64,000 nt of DNA from Pandoraea horticolens (GCF_902459555.1 NZ_CABPSM010000016.1:1-64000), one strand, 5' to 3'; shown: positions 37,100 through 45,209, counted from the stretch's first letter. Notes: a model not told the origin generated them from the letters alone. Made by a program: numbers and translations.

Positions 37100-37171
37100 G
37101 ATCGGGTTGGGGGCCGCCTGCGGTGCGACTTAAAGCGCATTGGAGTGCCGCAGGCGGCCCCCAACCCGATC
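37100..37171. repeat. Perfect 24-bp inverted repeat between kynA and the IclR gene
   Basis: Arms 37100-37123 and 37148-37171 are exact reverse complements over 24 bases, very GC-rich, separated by 24 bases. The pairing weakens just outside. It sits between convergent genes, 12 bases beyond the minus-strand IclR stop, with no U-tract. It may act as a transcript-end stabiliser or barrier, or be a short repeat family member. Confidence 0.85.
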
Positions 37172-37182
37172 GACCACCGACC

Positions 37183-38031
37183 TTAAGCCTGTCCGCTCAG
37201 ACGCGCGGCCAGTTGCTTCAGACGCGGACCGATCTCCTCGCGGAAGACCGCATCCGGAATCGACGACGACGGGCCGCTGCAACTGATGGCCAGCCAGCGG
37301 TTTTGCCGCACGTCACGAAGCGGCACTGCGACCGCATTCACGCCTTCATGCCATTCGCGAAACGAGTAGCAACATCCCTCGCGCTTGTACGACTCGATCC
37401 CTTTCTCGACGCCGGACTGGAGCACATCCCAACCGACATTGCGCAACGCGGCCGGATTCGCATCGTAGGCATCGCGTAGATCGGCGAGCATCGTCTCACG
37501 CTCGGTCGGGGTCATCGCCGCGAGATAGACACGCCCCATCGAACTCGTCAGCATCGACAGACGTGAGCCCGCCGTCAGACCCAGCGTGAGGTGCGCCGAG
37601 TCGCTGCGGATGGTTTCGAGATACATCATGTCGATACCTTCCCGACAACCGAGTGAAATGGAACACCCCATTTCCTTGGCCAACGCTCGCATGTGCGGGC
37701 GCGCCAGCGTCAGCATGTCGGTGCCGCTCAGGAACGCGTACCCCAAGGCCAGCACGCCGGCATCCAGCGCGTACTTGCCAAGCTCGGCGTCGTACCGCAG
37801 ATACCCCAGCGCCGTCAGTGTGTAAGCGAGGCGACTGACGGTCGCCTTCGGCAACCCGGTGCGGGCCGCAAAATCGCGATTGCCCAACAGCACGTCGTCG
37901 GGTCCGAAGGCGCGCAACAGCTCGAGACCTCGTGCGAGCGCCGTGACGAACTTGCGCTCGTCGTGCGAAGGCGGCACACCATGGGCCGGCGCACCAGTAA
38001 AGGCTGACAGGGACGTTTTGACCACAACCAT
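37183..38031 (-). CDS. IclR family regulator, probably of gcdH
   Basis: I choose ATG 38031, with GAGGCGGAG upstream, giving 282 residues; GTG 38073 is an upstream alternative. The HTH region reads LLGNRDFAARTGLPKATVSRLAYTLTALGYL. The effector domain has ALAKEMGCSISLGCREGIDMMYLET, GRVYLAAM and the Cys-Cys pair EGCCYSFREWHEGVNAVAVPL. It belongs to the PcaR/PobR-like branch rather than classical glyoxylate IclR. It diverges from gcdH with a 17-bp palindrome in the gap, so regulation of gcdH is likely. Confidence 0.9.
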   Translation of the reverse strand: MVVVKTSLSAFTGAPAHGVPPSHDERKFVTALARGLELLRAFGPDDVLLGNRDFAARTGLPKATVSRLAYTLTALGYLRYDAELGKYALDAGVLALGYAFLSGTDMLTLARPHMRALAKEMGCSISLGCREGIDMMYLETIRSDSAHLTLGLTAGSRLSMLTSSMGRVYLAAMTPTERETMLADLRDAYDANPAALRNVGWDVLQSGVEKGIESYKREGCCYSFREWHEGVNAVAVPLRDVRQNRWLAISCSGPSSSIPDAVFREEIGPRLKQLAARLSGQA

Positions 38032-38094
38032 CGCGCACTCCGCCTCAAATAGGTTCTGTGTCAGTACACGCACTGGCCGTTGCCTGACAAAAAA

Positions 38095-38146
38095 GTTTAG
38101 TGTTAAACTAACTTCGATTTCAGAACATTGTTCCGCATTGCGGAAC
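38095..38146. promoter_or_regulatory. Two palindromes in the iclR-gcdH gap
   Basis: GTTCCGC-ATT-GCGGAAC (38130-38146) is a perfect 7+3+7 palindrome of the kind bound by IclR-family proteins. GTTTA-GTGT-TAAAC (38095-38108) is a second, shorter one. They lie between the divergent IclR and gcdH genes and probably set autoregulation and control of gcdH. Confidence 0.6.
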
Positions 38147-38265
38147 TTTCGTCAAGTCGACGCGCTTTCCCGGTGCGGGATATGGCCACGTATGCCGCAC
38201 ATGTGCCAAACGGGCCGACGAGGATGGCGTCGGCCAATTTTCGAGAACGTCGGAGGAGATAAGTC

Positions 38266-39459
38266 ATGGCAGGCAATGCACAGTTTCATTGGGAAGATCC
38301 GCTGTTGCTGGACGCACAGCTCACGGGCGAAGAGCGCATGATTCGTGACGCCGCCGCCGCATACTCGAACGACAAGCTCGCACCGCGCGTGCTCGAAGCA
38401 TTCCGTCATGAGCACACCGATGCCGCCATCTTTCGCGAGATGGGCGAGATCGGCCTGCTCGGCCCGACGATTCCCGAGGAATACGGTGGCCCGGGTCTGA
38501 GCTACGTGGCCTACGGGCTGATCGCACGCGAAGTCGAACGCGTCGACTCGGGCTATCGCTCGATGATGTCGGTGCAGTCGTCGCTCGTCATGGTGCCGAT
38601 CTTCGAATTCGGCAGCGAAGCGCAGAAGCAGAAGTACCTGCCGAAGCTGGCCAGCGGCGAGTGGATCGGTTGCTTCGGTCTGACCGAACCGAACCACGGT
38701 TCCGATCCGGCCGGCATGACCACGCGCGCCAAGAAGGTCGCAGGTGGCTACGAGTTGAGCGGCGGCAAGATGTGGATCACCAACTCACCCATCGCCGATG
38801 TCTTCGTGGTCTGGGGCAAGCTCGCCGACGAGAATGGCGAGGAAAAGATTCGCGGCTTCATTCTGGAGAAGGGCTGGAAAGGCCTGTCGGCCCCAGCGAT
38901 TCACGGCAAGGTCGGCCTGCGCGCCTCGATTACCGGTGAGATCGTGATGGATCAGGTGTTCGTGCCGGAAGAGAATCTGATGCCGGGAGTCTCCGGCCTG
39001 AAGGGTCCGTTCACCTGCCTGAACTCGGCGCGTTACGGTATTGCCTGGGGTGCGCTGGGCGCCGCTGAATTCTGCTGGCACACGGCGCGTCAATATGTGC
39101 TTGACCGTCAGCAGTTCGGCCGGCCACTTGCCGCCAATCAGTTGATCCAGAAGAAGCTCGCCGACATGCAGACGGAAATCACGCTGGGCCTGCAAGGCTG
39201 CCTGCGTCTGGGCCGCATGAAGGACGAAGGCACCGCTGCCGTCGAGATCACGTCGATCATGAAACGCAACTCGTGCGGCAAGGCACTGGACGTCGCTCGT
39301 CTAGCGCGCGATATGCTGGGTGGCAACGGCATCTCCGATGAGTTCGGCATTGCCCGTCACCTCGTCAACCTCGAAGTGGTCAACACCTACGAAGGCACCC
39401 ACGACATCCACGCACTGATTCTCGGCCGGGCGCAAACCGGCATCCAGGCGTTCTTCTGA
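38266..39459 (+). CDS. gcdH: Glutaryl-CoA dehydrogenase
   Basis: The 397-residue ACAD has a strong ribosome site (CGGAGGAGATAAGTC). GcdH features are [46 protein letters not shown] and [24 protein letters not shown]. The catalytic Glu is in [21 protein letters not shown] (Glu376). It oxidatively decarboxylates glutaryl-CoA to crotonyl-CoA in lysine, tryptophan and glutarate breakdown. The YEGT here contrasts with the ACAD-fold protein at 29452. Confidence 0.96.
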   Translation: MAGNAQFHWEDPLLLDAQLTGEERMIRDAAAAYSNDKLAPRVLEAFRHEHTDAAIFREMGEIGLLGPTIPEEYGGPGLSYVAYGLIAREVERVDSGYRSMMSVQSSLVMVPIFEFGSEAQKQKYLPKLASGEWIGCFGLTEPNHGSDPAGMTTRAKKVAGGYELSGGKMWITNSPIADVFVVWGKLADENGEEKIRGFILEKGWKGLSAPAIHGKVGLRASITGEIVMDQVFVPEENLMPGVSGLKGPFTCLNSARYGIAWGALGAAEFCWHTARQYVLDRQQFGRPLAANQLIQKKLADMQTEITLGLQGCLRLGRMKDEGTAAVEITSIMKRNSCGKALDVARLARDMLGGNGISDEFGIARHLVNLEVVNTYEGTHDIHALILGRAQTGIQAFF

Positions 39460-39484
39460 TCGATCGTCACGATGAATAGGGTTG

Positions 39485-39538
39485 CATGAACCGCGAGCGG
39501 TCGCGCAGTGCAGATTGCGCAGTGCATCGCGGTTCATG
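39485..39538. repeat. Inverted repeat with internal direct repeat after gcdH
   Basis: CATGAACCGCGA (39485-39496) and TCGCGGTTCATG (39527-39538) are perfect 12-bp arms. The loop holds GCGCAGTGCA twice (39503-39512 and 39517-39526). It begins 25 bases after the gcdH stop and may form part of its 3' end. Confidence 0.7.
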
Positions 39539-39617
39539 CGACTTGTCTGGTACGCGTCGTTTCTCAGGCCGCACTTCGCGGGCCGTCAATCCCCCCGGGC
39601 GACGGCGCGTACCAAAC

Positions 39618-39650
39618 AAAAAAGCCAGCTCTGTCGAGCTGGCTTTTTTT
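39618..39650. terminator. Bidirectional terminator between gcdH and the peroxiredoxin gene
   Basis: AAAAAAGCCAGCTC (39618-39631) pairs with GAGCTGGCTTTTTT (39636-39649) around a TGTC loop. T-runs follow on both strands. It lies between convergent genes. Confidence 0.9.
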
Positions 39651-39680
39651 CATCCGCTGTCTTCTGCGATGTTAGCCGGA

Positions 39681-40319
39681 TTACTTGTTCGGCTGCGGCG
39701 TGAGACGCAGATACGGACGCACGGCCTTGTAACCCTTCGGGAATTTTTCCTTGAGCACGGCTTCGTCCTTGAGCGACGGGACAATCACGACGTCCTCACC
39801 GTCCTTCCAGTTACCCGGTGTGGCAACCGAGTAATTGTCGGTCAGTTGCAGCGAGTCGATAACACGCAGGATCTCGTCGAAGTTGCGACCCGTGCTGGCC
39901 GGATACGTGATGATCAGGCGCACCTTCTTCTTCGGGTCGATCACGAACAGCGAGCGAACCGTCACAGTTTCGCTGGCATTCGGATGGATCATGTCGTAGA
40001 GCTGCGAAACCTTGCGATCACCGTCGGCCAGAATTGGGAAATTGACCGTGGTGTTCTGAGTCTCGTTGATATCCTTGATCCAGCCCTTGTGCGATTCGAC
40101 GTCGTCGACCGACAGCGCGATGACCTTCACGCCCCGCTTCTCGAACTCACCCTTGAGTTTTGCGGTCAGACCCAGTTCGGTCGTGCACACCGGCGTGTAA
40201 TCGGCCGGGTGCGAGAAGAGCACACCCCAACCGTCACCCAGGAATTCATGGAACTTGATTTTGCCAACCGATGAGTCCTGCTCGAAATCGGGGGCAATGT
40301 CACCCAAACGCAATGTCAT
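39681..40319 (-). CDS. 1-Cys peroxiredoxin (Prx6 type)
   Basis: The 212-residue protein shows LGDIAPDFEQDSS, the peroxidatic Cys45 in HPADYTPVCTTELG, and the long Prx6 C-terminal arm (TPGNWKDGEDVVIVPSL, KGYKAVRPYLRLTPQ). No resolving Cys in a 2-Cys pattern is visible. It reduces hydrogen peroxide and organic hydroperoxides in the cytoplasm. It stands alone. The following 240 bases upstream (40320-40560) contain only an AT-rich promoter region shared with the divergent stress-protein operon. Confidence 0.93.
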   Translation of the reverse strand: MTLRLGDIAPDFEQDSSVGKIKFHEFLGDGWGVLFSHPADYTPVCTTELGLTAKLKGEFEKRGVKVIALSVDDVESHKGWIKDINETQNTTVNFPILADGDRKVSQLYDMIHPNASETVTVRSLFVIDPKKKVRLIITYPASTGRNFDEILRVIDSLQLTDNYSVATPGNWKDGEDVVIVPSLKDEAVLKEKFPKGYKAVRPYLRLTPQPNK

Positions 40320-40560
40320 TTACGGTCTCCTTGAGAACCTTCAAGTCAGTGGGGTAAAGACTAAAGGATGCTAAGCTTTGCCAGAACGAATAAATAATTG
40401 ATTGCACATAATTATTCGAAATATGGCGCCCTCGGGGGATGTTGTTTTATGGCAACGATTCGTTGAAAGCGTTACGATAACACCCACATCCCCTTCGCAT
40501 TTTCCTCCCAGAATCGGGTAATGACTATGTCGCATAGTGCACACCAACAAGGAGAAGTTT

Positions 40561-40836
40561 ATGACTGATATCAAATCCGTATTGGCCGACGCCGAAGACC
40601 TGCTGAAACAAGCCGCCAACACGACCGGTGAGCGCGCATCCGAATTGAGCGACAAGGCGCTGACGCTGCTCAAGCAAGCCAAGGAAAAGGCTTCCGACGT
40701 GCAGGTGGTCGTTGTCGAGAAGAGCAAGCAAGCTGCTCGCGCGACCGACGACTATGTTCACGACCATCCGTGGCAAGCGGTGGGCATCGCCGCCGGTATC
40801 GGTGTGGTGATCGGCCTGCTGCTCAACCGCAAGTAA
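40561..40836 (+). CDS. DUF883 (ElaB/YqjD-like) membrane-anchored protein
   Basis: The start is ATG 40561 after AAGGAGAAGTTT, giving 91 residues. It is a long amphipathic helix (DLLKQAANTTGERASELSDK, ALTLLKQAKEKASDVQ), then the family motif VHDHPWQAVGIAAGIGVVIGLLL with one C-terminal membrane helix and NRK at the end. ElaB/YqjD proteins are tail-anchored, associate with ribosomes, and are expressed in stationary phase or stress. It heads a three-gene set resembling yqjD-yqjE-yqjK. Confidence 0.88.
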   Translation: MTDIKSVLADAEDLLKQAANTTGERASELSDKALTLLKQAKEKASDVQVVVVEKSKQAARATDDYVHDHPWQAVGIAAGIGVVIGLLLNRK

Positions 40837-40935
40837 GCTGCCGTCGACGCAAGTCGCTTTCTCGCCTATTCTGCCTATGGCGGAGCCCACCTGACCGGTG
40901 CGATAGGTCAGGTGAGCCGCCCACAAGTCCAGCCC

Positions 40936-41319
40936 ATGACCGCCAACGATCGCACTACCCCGCTGCGGCCTTCACTGCGGCGCCTCGCCGGTGCGTTGCT
41001 CGAGATCTTGCAGTCGCGCATCGAACTCATCGGCATCGAATTGACCGAAGAGAAAGAACGCCTGATGGGCGTCGCTTTCCTTGGTCTGGCCGCGATGCTC
41101 TTCGGCGTTCTCGCTCTCGTGTCGCTGGCCGCGCTGGTGATCGTGATTTTTTGGGACACCTATCGCCTCCAGGCCATGACCGGCATCTTCGTCGTGTATC
41201 TGTTGCTCGCCGGCTGGTGCGCATTGCGTGCGCGCAACATTCTGCGCGACGCCCCGATGCCGTTCGAGTCCACACTGGCCGAGTTCGCAAAGGACCGCGA
41301 CGCACTGCGTCCGGACTGA
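40936..41319 (+). CDS. YqjE-like phage-holin-family membrane protein
   Basis: The product is 127 residues from ATG 40936; GTG 40912 in frame is an alternative, preceded by AGGTCAG. It has an amphipathic N-terminal helix (LRRLAGALLEILQSRIELIGIELTEEKERL), two membrane helices (MGVAFLGLAAMLFGVLALVSLAALVIVIFW; TGIFVVYLLLAGWCALRA) and a charged tail. It matches the YqjE/phage-holin-3-like family that accompanies YqjD. It is the middle gene of the set, 13 bases before the next start. Confidence 0.8.
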   Translation: MTANDRTTPLRPSLRRLAGALLEILQSRIELIGIELTEEKERLMGVAFLGLAAMLFGVLALVSLAALVIVIFWDTYRLQAMTGIFVVYLLLAGWCALRARNILRDAPMPFESTLAEFAKDRDALRPD

Positions 41320-41332
41320 AGGAGATCTGCCC

Positions 41333-41863
41333 GTGCCGCTGGAACAGAACCGCCCTCGCCGCACACGACCGTCACGACGTTCGCGTCATGACCTCCTCGC
41401 CATTCGCAAGGAACTCGTGCTCACGCGTATCGCTGTTGAGCGTGCCGAACTAATTCAGGCCTCGCACATCGCGCGCGAACACCTGCGCAATTTCCGTTGG
41501 CTACGCTATCTGCTGCCCGGTGGCTTTGCCAAACTCGCCAGCGTTAGCGGAATCGCCAGTTCCGGACTCAAGCTCGGCGGACTGCTTGAACGCTATCCGC
41601 TGGTCGGCTCCGTTGCCTCGCTGGCGCTCACCGGCTTGTCGCATACCCCTTTCGGACGCGTGGTACGCCGCAGTCTCAAGTGGGGCAGCCTCGGTGTTCT
41701 CGCGTGGCAAGGGATCAAGCTCTGGCAGGAATCGACGAAGCCGTCGACGCCGAAAGCCGGTGCCCCCTATACGTCAGATATGTCCGGTACGTCCGACACG
41801 CCTCGCGCATCTGCGACAACCTCATCCCGACACAACGACACCGGCACCCCGCCGGTCATGTAA
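41333..41863 (+). CDS. YqjK-like hypothetical protein, third gene of the yqjDE set
   Basis: The start is GTG 41333, decided by the strong site AAGGAGATCTGCCC. The 176-residue product has a basic N-terminus (RPRRTRPSRRSRHDLLAIRKEL) and a helix with AVERAELIQASHIAREHL. The centre is weakly hydrophobic and Gly-rich (KLASVSGIASSGLKLGGLLERYPLVGSVASLAL). The tail is Ser/Thr-rich and disordered. Position and the RAELIQ-type helix suggest a YqjK relative, but I cannot confirm the family. Confidence 0.65.
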   Translation: MPLEQNRPRRTRPSRRSRHDLLAIRKELVLTRIAVERAELIQASHIAREHLRNFRWLRYLLPGGFAKLASVSGIASSGLKLGGLLERYPLVGSVASLALTGLSHTPFGRVVRRSLKWGSLGVLAWQGIKLWQESTKPSTPKAGAPYTSDMSGTSDTPRASATTSSRHNDTGTPPVM

Positions 41864-41878
41864 TCGCTGCGCCCCGGC

Positions 41879-42397
41879 TCACGCATCACAGCGCCGAGCC
41901 ACACGGGCGCGGCCGTACGCATTGATGATGATGCAAACGCGCCGCCCGTGCCCCGCAATACGCACTGTCCCCGACAACCACCGGCGCGTCTGCGTTCGCA
42001 TGAAGCCGTCTTCCGCGAACGCGAGACCTTCGGTGTTGTACAACCCCCATCGCACATCGACACTCACGCCCGGTGGCAATGGCGCGTGTCGCCCCAGCAA
42101 TTGATCTCCTGCATCGAAGCGATCGTTGCGATTCTCGTCGACGAACGTCACCCAGCCGCTATTCAGACTCCCGCCGTCATGCGGGGCCATTGCCACGCGC
42201 CGGTGTCTCCCTAGCGCCTCCGAGCGCGCAGCCTGCATCGAAGCCAGAAACGCTCGCGCCGTGATGTCCACCGCCACCCGGCGGCGAACCGCGTCGATGG
42301 AGGGCGAAACCGCCATCAACGCAACGGCGAGCACAGCCATCGCGATGACACACTCCAACATCGTGACGCCGCGTGCGGCACGTAGATCAGGACGCAT
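41879..42397 (-). CDS. FimT/GspH-type minor pseudopilin
   Basis: The product is 172 residues from ATG 42397; GTG 42412 is an alternative. The leader MRPDLRAARG ends at a Gly followed by VTMLECVIAMAVLAVALMAVSP, a class III prepilin cleavage site with Glu5. The GspH/FimT body has ARAFLASMQAARSEALGRHRRVAM, SGWVTFVDENRNDRFDAGDQLL and a C-terminal Cys pair region (RVCIIINAYGRARVARRC). It would prime type IV pilus or T2SS-like assembly. It is the last gene of four overlapping minus-strand genes. Confidence 0.82.
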   Translation of the reverse strand: MRPDLRAARGVTMLECVIAMAVLAVALMAVSPSIDAVRRRVAVDITARAFLASMQAARSEALGRHRRVAMAPHDGGSLNSGWVTFVDENRNDRFDAGDQLLGRHAPLPPGVSVDVRWGLYNTEGLAFAEDGFMRTQTRRWLSGTVRIAGHGRRVCIIINAYGRARVARRCDA

Positions 42398-43022
42398 CAC
42401 AATGCTCGCCACGACTGCCCTGCGCGGGTGTCACAGCACTGCTGTCATGCCACATGGCAACCTCACGCCAACTCAGCGAACGCGACGAAAACGATGTGAG
42501 TTCACCACCACCTCCCGCTTCCCCCTTTCGCTGCCGGACTTCATAGATCGCCTGCAAATACACTCGCGTGCCTGGGAACTCACCACACCCCATCGTACTC
42601 ACGCGATATCGCCGCACCGGTGCGCCGCGCGTCTCAGGTTCGCTCGCCAGATACGCCGAATACGCGATTCTCTCGATGAAATAGCGCGCCCCTCGCGTCG
42701 CAACGACGGCAGCACTACCATTCCATTCGACCGTTCGCCATCTCGGCACACGGCGCTGATACCAGATGTCACCGCGATGGTTCGCCTCGAGCACGCCGTG
42801 CGGTCCCGCTTCGAATGCCGGCACGGCGGCAATATCCGCGGCACGCGCCTCATGCGTCAGCCAATCGCGCGCTTCGGCAAGCGCCCGGTCCGCCGCCGCA
42901 AACGCCCCTGCGCGGTCGTTCGTATAGGCGATGAAACGGCTGGCCAATTGGCGATGGTGCATGCCGGATGCGGCAAGCGTCATCAGCGCCGCCAGCCACA
43001 TCACCATGAAGACGCCAACCAT
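42387..43022 (-). CDS. PilX-like minor pilin
   Basis: The 211-residue protein starts with one hydrophobic segment (MVGVFMVMWLAALMTLAASG), then RQLASRFIAYTNDRAGAFAAADRALAEARDWL. This corresponds to the PilX N-terminal layout, although the leader Gly-Phe site is not evident. The remainder has Cys144 (STMGCGEFPGTRVYLQAIYEVR). It overlaps pilW by 22 bases and the FimT-type gene by 11, so translation is coupled. The role as a PilX homologue comes mainly from gene order. Confidence 0.65.
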   Translation of the reverse strand: MVGVFMVMWLAALMTLAASGMHHRQLASRFIAYTNDRAGAFAAADRALAEARDWLTHEARAADIAAVPAFEAGPHGVLEANHRGDIWYQRRVPRWRTVEWNGSAAVVATRGARYFIERIAYSAYLASEPETRGAPVRRYRVSTMGCGEFPGTRVYLQAIYEVRQRKGEAGGGGELTSFSSRSLSWREVAMWHDSSAVTPAQGSRGEHCDAS

Positions 43023-43978
43023 TTCGCCTCCTCGCCGACGCCACCATCGTTGCGACGATAGGCCACTGCATTGAATACGTGCAGATGAACGTCCCCGGCG
43101 TTACCCAGCCGCTTGTACTCACGACCACCGGATGCCGCATCGAACACTTCGACCACCCGCGTGGTCCGTGGCTTGCCACCGCTTCGCGGCGCGCCGCGCA
43201 AGACCAGCGAAAAGGCCACCGCCGCGACGTTCTCCCATCCACCCTCTCCGGGTGGCGGGCTTGGCGGCCTGCGGCGCACACTTCTGACGGGCTCGACCCA
43301 ACGCAAAGGCCCAGTCCCGCCGACGCGGAACCCTAACCGAACGTACATCGCTTCCACCCCGCTCACCAGCACCTGCGCCGGATGCAGATCCGTCGAGAGC
43401 ATCCGACGCTCACCGTAGCGGCAGTAGAGCGAGGGAATCTCGTCCTCGCCCTTATCGACATAGAAGATGCTGAGATGTCTGTCGTCCAGACGTCCCGTCG
43501 CGCTGACGCGCATGCCCGCGCAGTTGTGGATGGCGTCGTTGCCCTCCGACAATCCTGCCCCCTGGAACTGCACTTCCAGCAGCGAACTGCCTTGCCATCC
43601 CGGTCGCGCACACGTGTCGACAGTGCCCGCGCACGCCGCACTCGCTCGCAACGACGGCCACTCACGCTTCATCGGCCCCGGCGGCCAGATCGCGCCCTCC
43701 ATCGGGTCCCAGTTCCGGTATCCCGCCATGCCGACGGCACGGGTAAGTTGCGTCAACGCGAAGATCGCGCGCTCGGTAACGTCGTATCGCGCTGCCTGAA
43801 CCCGCCACAAGCGAATGCCCGCGAGATAGATTGCAATCGCCGCCGTCACGATCAGCAACCCAAGCGGCATTGCCAGCACCCATTCGAGCAGCGTAAAACC
43901 CGCCATACGACGCACGCACGCCTTGTCCCACCCACCCAAACGGGGCGACCACATCACGGGTATCGACGAGCGTGCCAT
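43001..43978 (-). CDS. PilW-like minor pilin
   Basis: The 325-residue protein has a leader ending MAG followed by FTLLEWVLAMPLGLLIVTAAIAIYL, a clear prepilin site with Glu5. Downstream is the PilW pattern AIFALTQLTRAVGMAGYRNWDP. Four or more Cys in the middle could form disulfides. A Pro/Arg-rich loop (RRRPPSPPPGEGG) is unusual. It overlaps the PilV-like gene by 25 bases and pilX by 22. PilW is part of the minor-pilin complex at the tip of type IV pili. Confidence 0.8.
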   Translation of the reverse strand: MARSSIPVMWSPRLGGWDKACVRRMAGFTLLEWVLAMPLGLLIVTAAIAIYLAGIRLWRVQAARYDVTERAIFALTQLTRAVGMAGYRNWDPMEGAIWPPGPMKREWPSLRASAACAGTVDTCARPGWQGSSLLEVQFQGAGLSEGNDAIHNCAGMRVSATGRLDDRHLSIFYVDKGEDEIPSLYCRYGERRMLSTDLHPAQVLVSGVEAMYVRLGFRVGGTGPLRWVEPVRSVRRRPPSPPPGEGGWENVAAVAFSLVLRGAPRSGGKPRTTRVVEVFDAASGGREYKRLGNAGDVHLHVFNAVAYRRNDGGVGEEAKWLASSW

Positions 43979-44376
43979 ACATCGTTCCCGGCTTGTGCTG
44001 GCAACGCCAACGCGACGTTCGTCTTCGAAGGGGCAAGCTCAACGGACGTCATTGCCCCCGCCGCCTGCCAATGGGCGAAGCCCTGTGCGCCAGCCATGAG
44101 CGCCGCCAGTGTGAACATGACGTCGAGCATTGCCCCCCCGCGAAAGCGAGTCTTGCAACGCCCACCGCCCGTCGGTTTCCCGTCCGCCGCCTCGCCTTGC
44201 GGCTTCCCCGGCGCACGCGGCGGCAACTGCCACGGCCCCCGGCCTCGCCGTCGGCCAGCATCGCGCGACGGCGTTCGCCGAGCGCTTCGCATCGGTGGAA
44301 AGCGGTGATTGGCCAGCGTATCGCGAAGCGCCTGCCGGTCGGCGCGACGCCCCAGGTGTCGTCGATCCTGTTGCAT
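43954..44376 (-). CDS. Degenerate PilV-like pseudopilin
   Basis: From ATG 44376 (AGAG 8 bases upstream) the product has 140 residues. Only the part from about 85 on resembles PilV: RGGAMLDVMFTLAALMAGAQGFAHWQAA, with Asp in place of the usual Glu5. The mature part would be only about 55 residues. The preceding Arg/Pro/Gly-rich leader of about 80 residues is far too long for a normal prepilin. It may be a decayed or frameshifted pilV, with position at the head of the cassette as the best support. The start is uncertain. Confidence 0.4.
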   Translation of the reverse strand: MQQDRRHLGRRADRQALRDTLANHRFPPMRSARRTPSRDAGRRRGRGPWQLPPRAPGKPQGEAADGKPTGGGRCKTRFRGGAMLDVMFTLAALMAGAQGFAHWQAAGAMTSVELAPSKTNVALALPAQAGNDVWHARRYP

Positions 44377-44520
44377 GGTTCGATCTCTCGTCTCGTTGGT
44401 AACGCGTCCATCGTCGCCCACGCTTCGCCACACGCCAATCGGACGGCGCCGCAAAACCTCCCCCATCATGCGCCACCTCACTTTCCTCACGCGACGCGGC
44501 ATCCCTCAACGAACGCCCAT

Positions 44521-44546
44521 AAAAAAACGGCGACCGAAGTCGCCGT
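44521..44546 (-). terminator. Terminator of the acyl-CoA-binding protein gene
   Basis: The 8-bp stem ACGGCGAC (44527-44534) and GTCGCCGT (44539-44546) forms a TTCG tetraloop on the minus strand. Seven T follow. It lies 76 bases after the stop of the ACBP gene and separates it from the pseudopilin cassette. Confidence 0.85.
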
Positions 44547-44621
44547 CTTTGGGCCGATCATACCGAACGGGTTCGGCACTGCCTCATTGGCTCGTGACGG
44601 GCAACCGCGTGCCCGGCAACG

Positions 44622-44879
44622 TTATCCCTTCAGCTCGTCGACCAGTGCGACATAAGCTTCTTGCGCCTCTTCTTTCGACTTGCCTTTGAGCATTTCCCAG
44701 GCATCGAACTTGGCACGGCCGACGAAATCCGTCATGCCGGGGCGCGTGCCGGACACGTCACCCTCGGTACCTTGTTTGAAGAGCGCGTAGATACGCAGCA
44801 ACGTGAAATTGTCGGGGCGTTCCGGCAGCGTCTTGGATTGGGCTACCGCCTCGTCGAAGCGGGCCTGAAGATCGCTCAT
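44622..44879 (-). CDS. Acyl-CoA-binding protein
   Basis: The start is ATG 44879 after CAGGGAGAGACACC, giving 85 residues, the standard ACBP size. It has the four-helix pattern: MSDLQARFDEAVAQSKTLPE, RIYALFKQGTEGDVSGTRPGM (family signature), GRAKFDAWEMLKGKSKEEAQEAYVALVDEL. It binds medium- and long-chain acyl-CoA in the cytoplasm. Single-domain ACBP is common in eukaryotes but patchy in bacteria. It is transcribed alone. Confidence 0.93.
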   Translation of the reverse strand: MSDLQARFDEAVAQSKTLPERPDNFTLLRIYALFKQGTEGDVSGTRPGMTDFVGRAKFDAWEMLKGKSKEEAQEAYVALVDELKG

Positions 44880-44908
44880 GGTGTCTCTCCCTGGAAAAGC
44901 GGTCAGCT

Positions 44909-44968
44909 TATATATACCCCGAGCGTCGATTGCCAATGTCTGGAAACGCTCGCGTCGACGCTCGGGGT
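44909..44968 (-). promoter_or_regulatory. Promoter with large inverted repeat before the ACBP gene
   Basis: Perfect 14-bp arms lie at 44916-44929 (ACCCCGAGCGTCGA) and 44955-44968, 25 bases apart. On the minus strand TTGGCA (44936-44931) and TATATA (44914-44909), spacer 16, form a possible promoter whose spacer contains one arm. The repeat may be an operator or, if transcription starts further upstream, a leader hairpin. The rest of 44880-45209 holds only the terminator at 45096. Confidence 0.5.
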
Positions 44969-45095
44969 GTTGCGAATACAACGCGATCAAGGATAGCGAC
45001 GAAGCGCTACGCGAGGTAGGGGCGAGCGTAGAACCCGGCGTCTAAACTTCTCGGGAACTGAGCCAATTTCTCGCACGACATGACGCACAAAGACA

Positions 45096-45122
45096 AAACG
45101 CCCGGCACATTGCCGGGCGTTT
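45096..45122 (-). terminator. Terminator of the RND efflux operon
   Basis: A perfect 12-bp stem, AAACGCCCGGCA (45096-45107) and TGCCGGGCGTTT (45111-45122), has a 3-base loop. It is followed on the minus strand by TGTCTTTG. It lies 87 bases beyond the stop of the outer-membrane factor gene. Confidence 0.85.
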
Positions 45123-45209
45123 CGAGGTTCAAGCCTTGCGTCGCAGCGAGACAAGTGTGCGGTTCACACCGCTGCCTGCCTCACAACATCATCGGCGCAA
45201 GCGACACGA

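Noticed and set aside
43972-44655. Plus-strand frame of 227 codons opposite the PilV-like gene
   Set aside because: Arg/Pro-rich with no domain; the strand and overlaps favour the minus-strand pseudopilin cassette, though the PilV-like call is itself weak.
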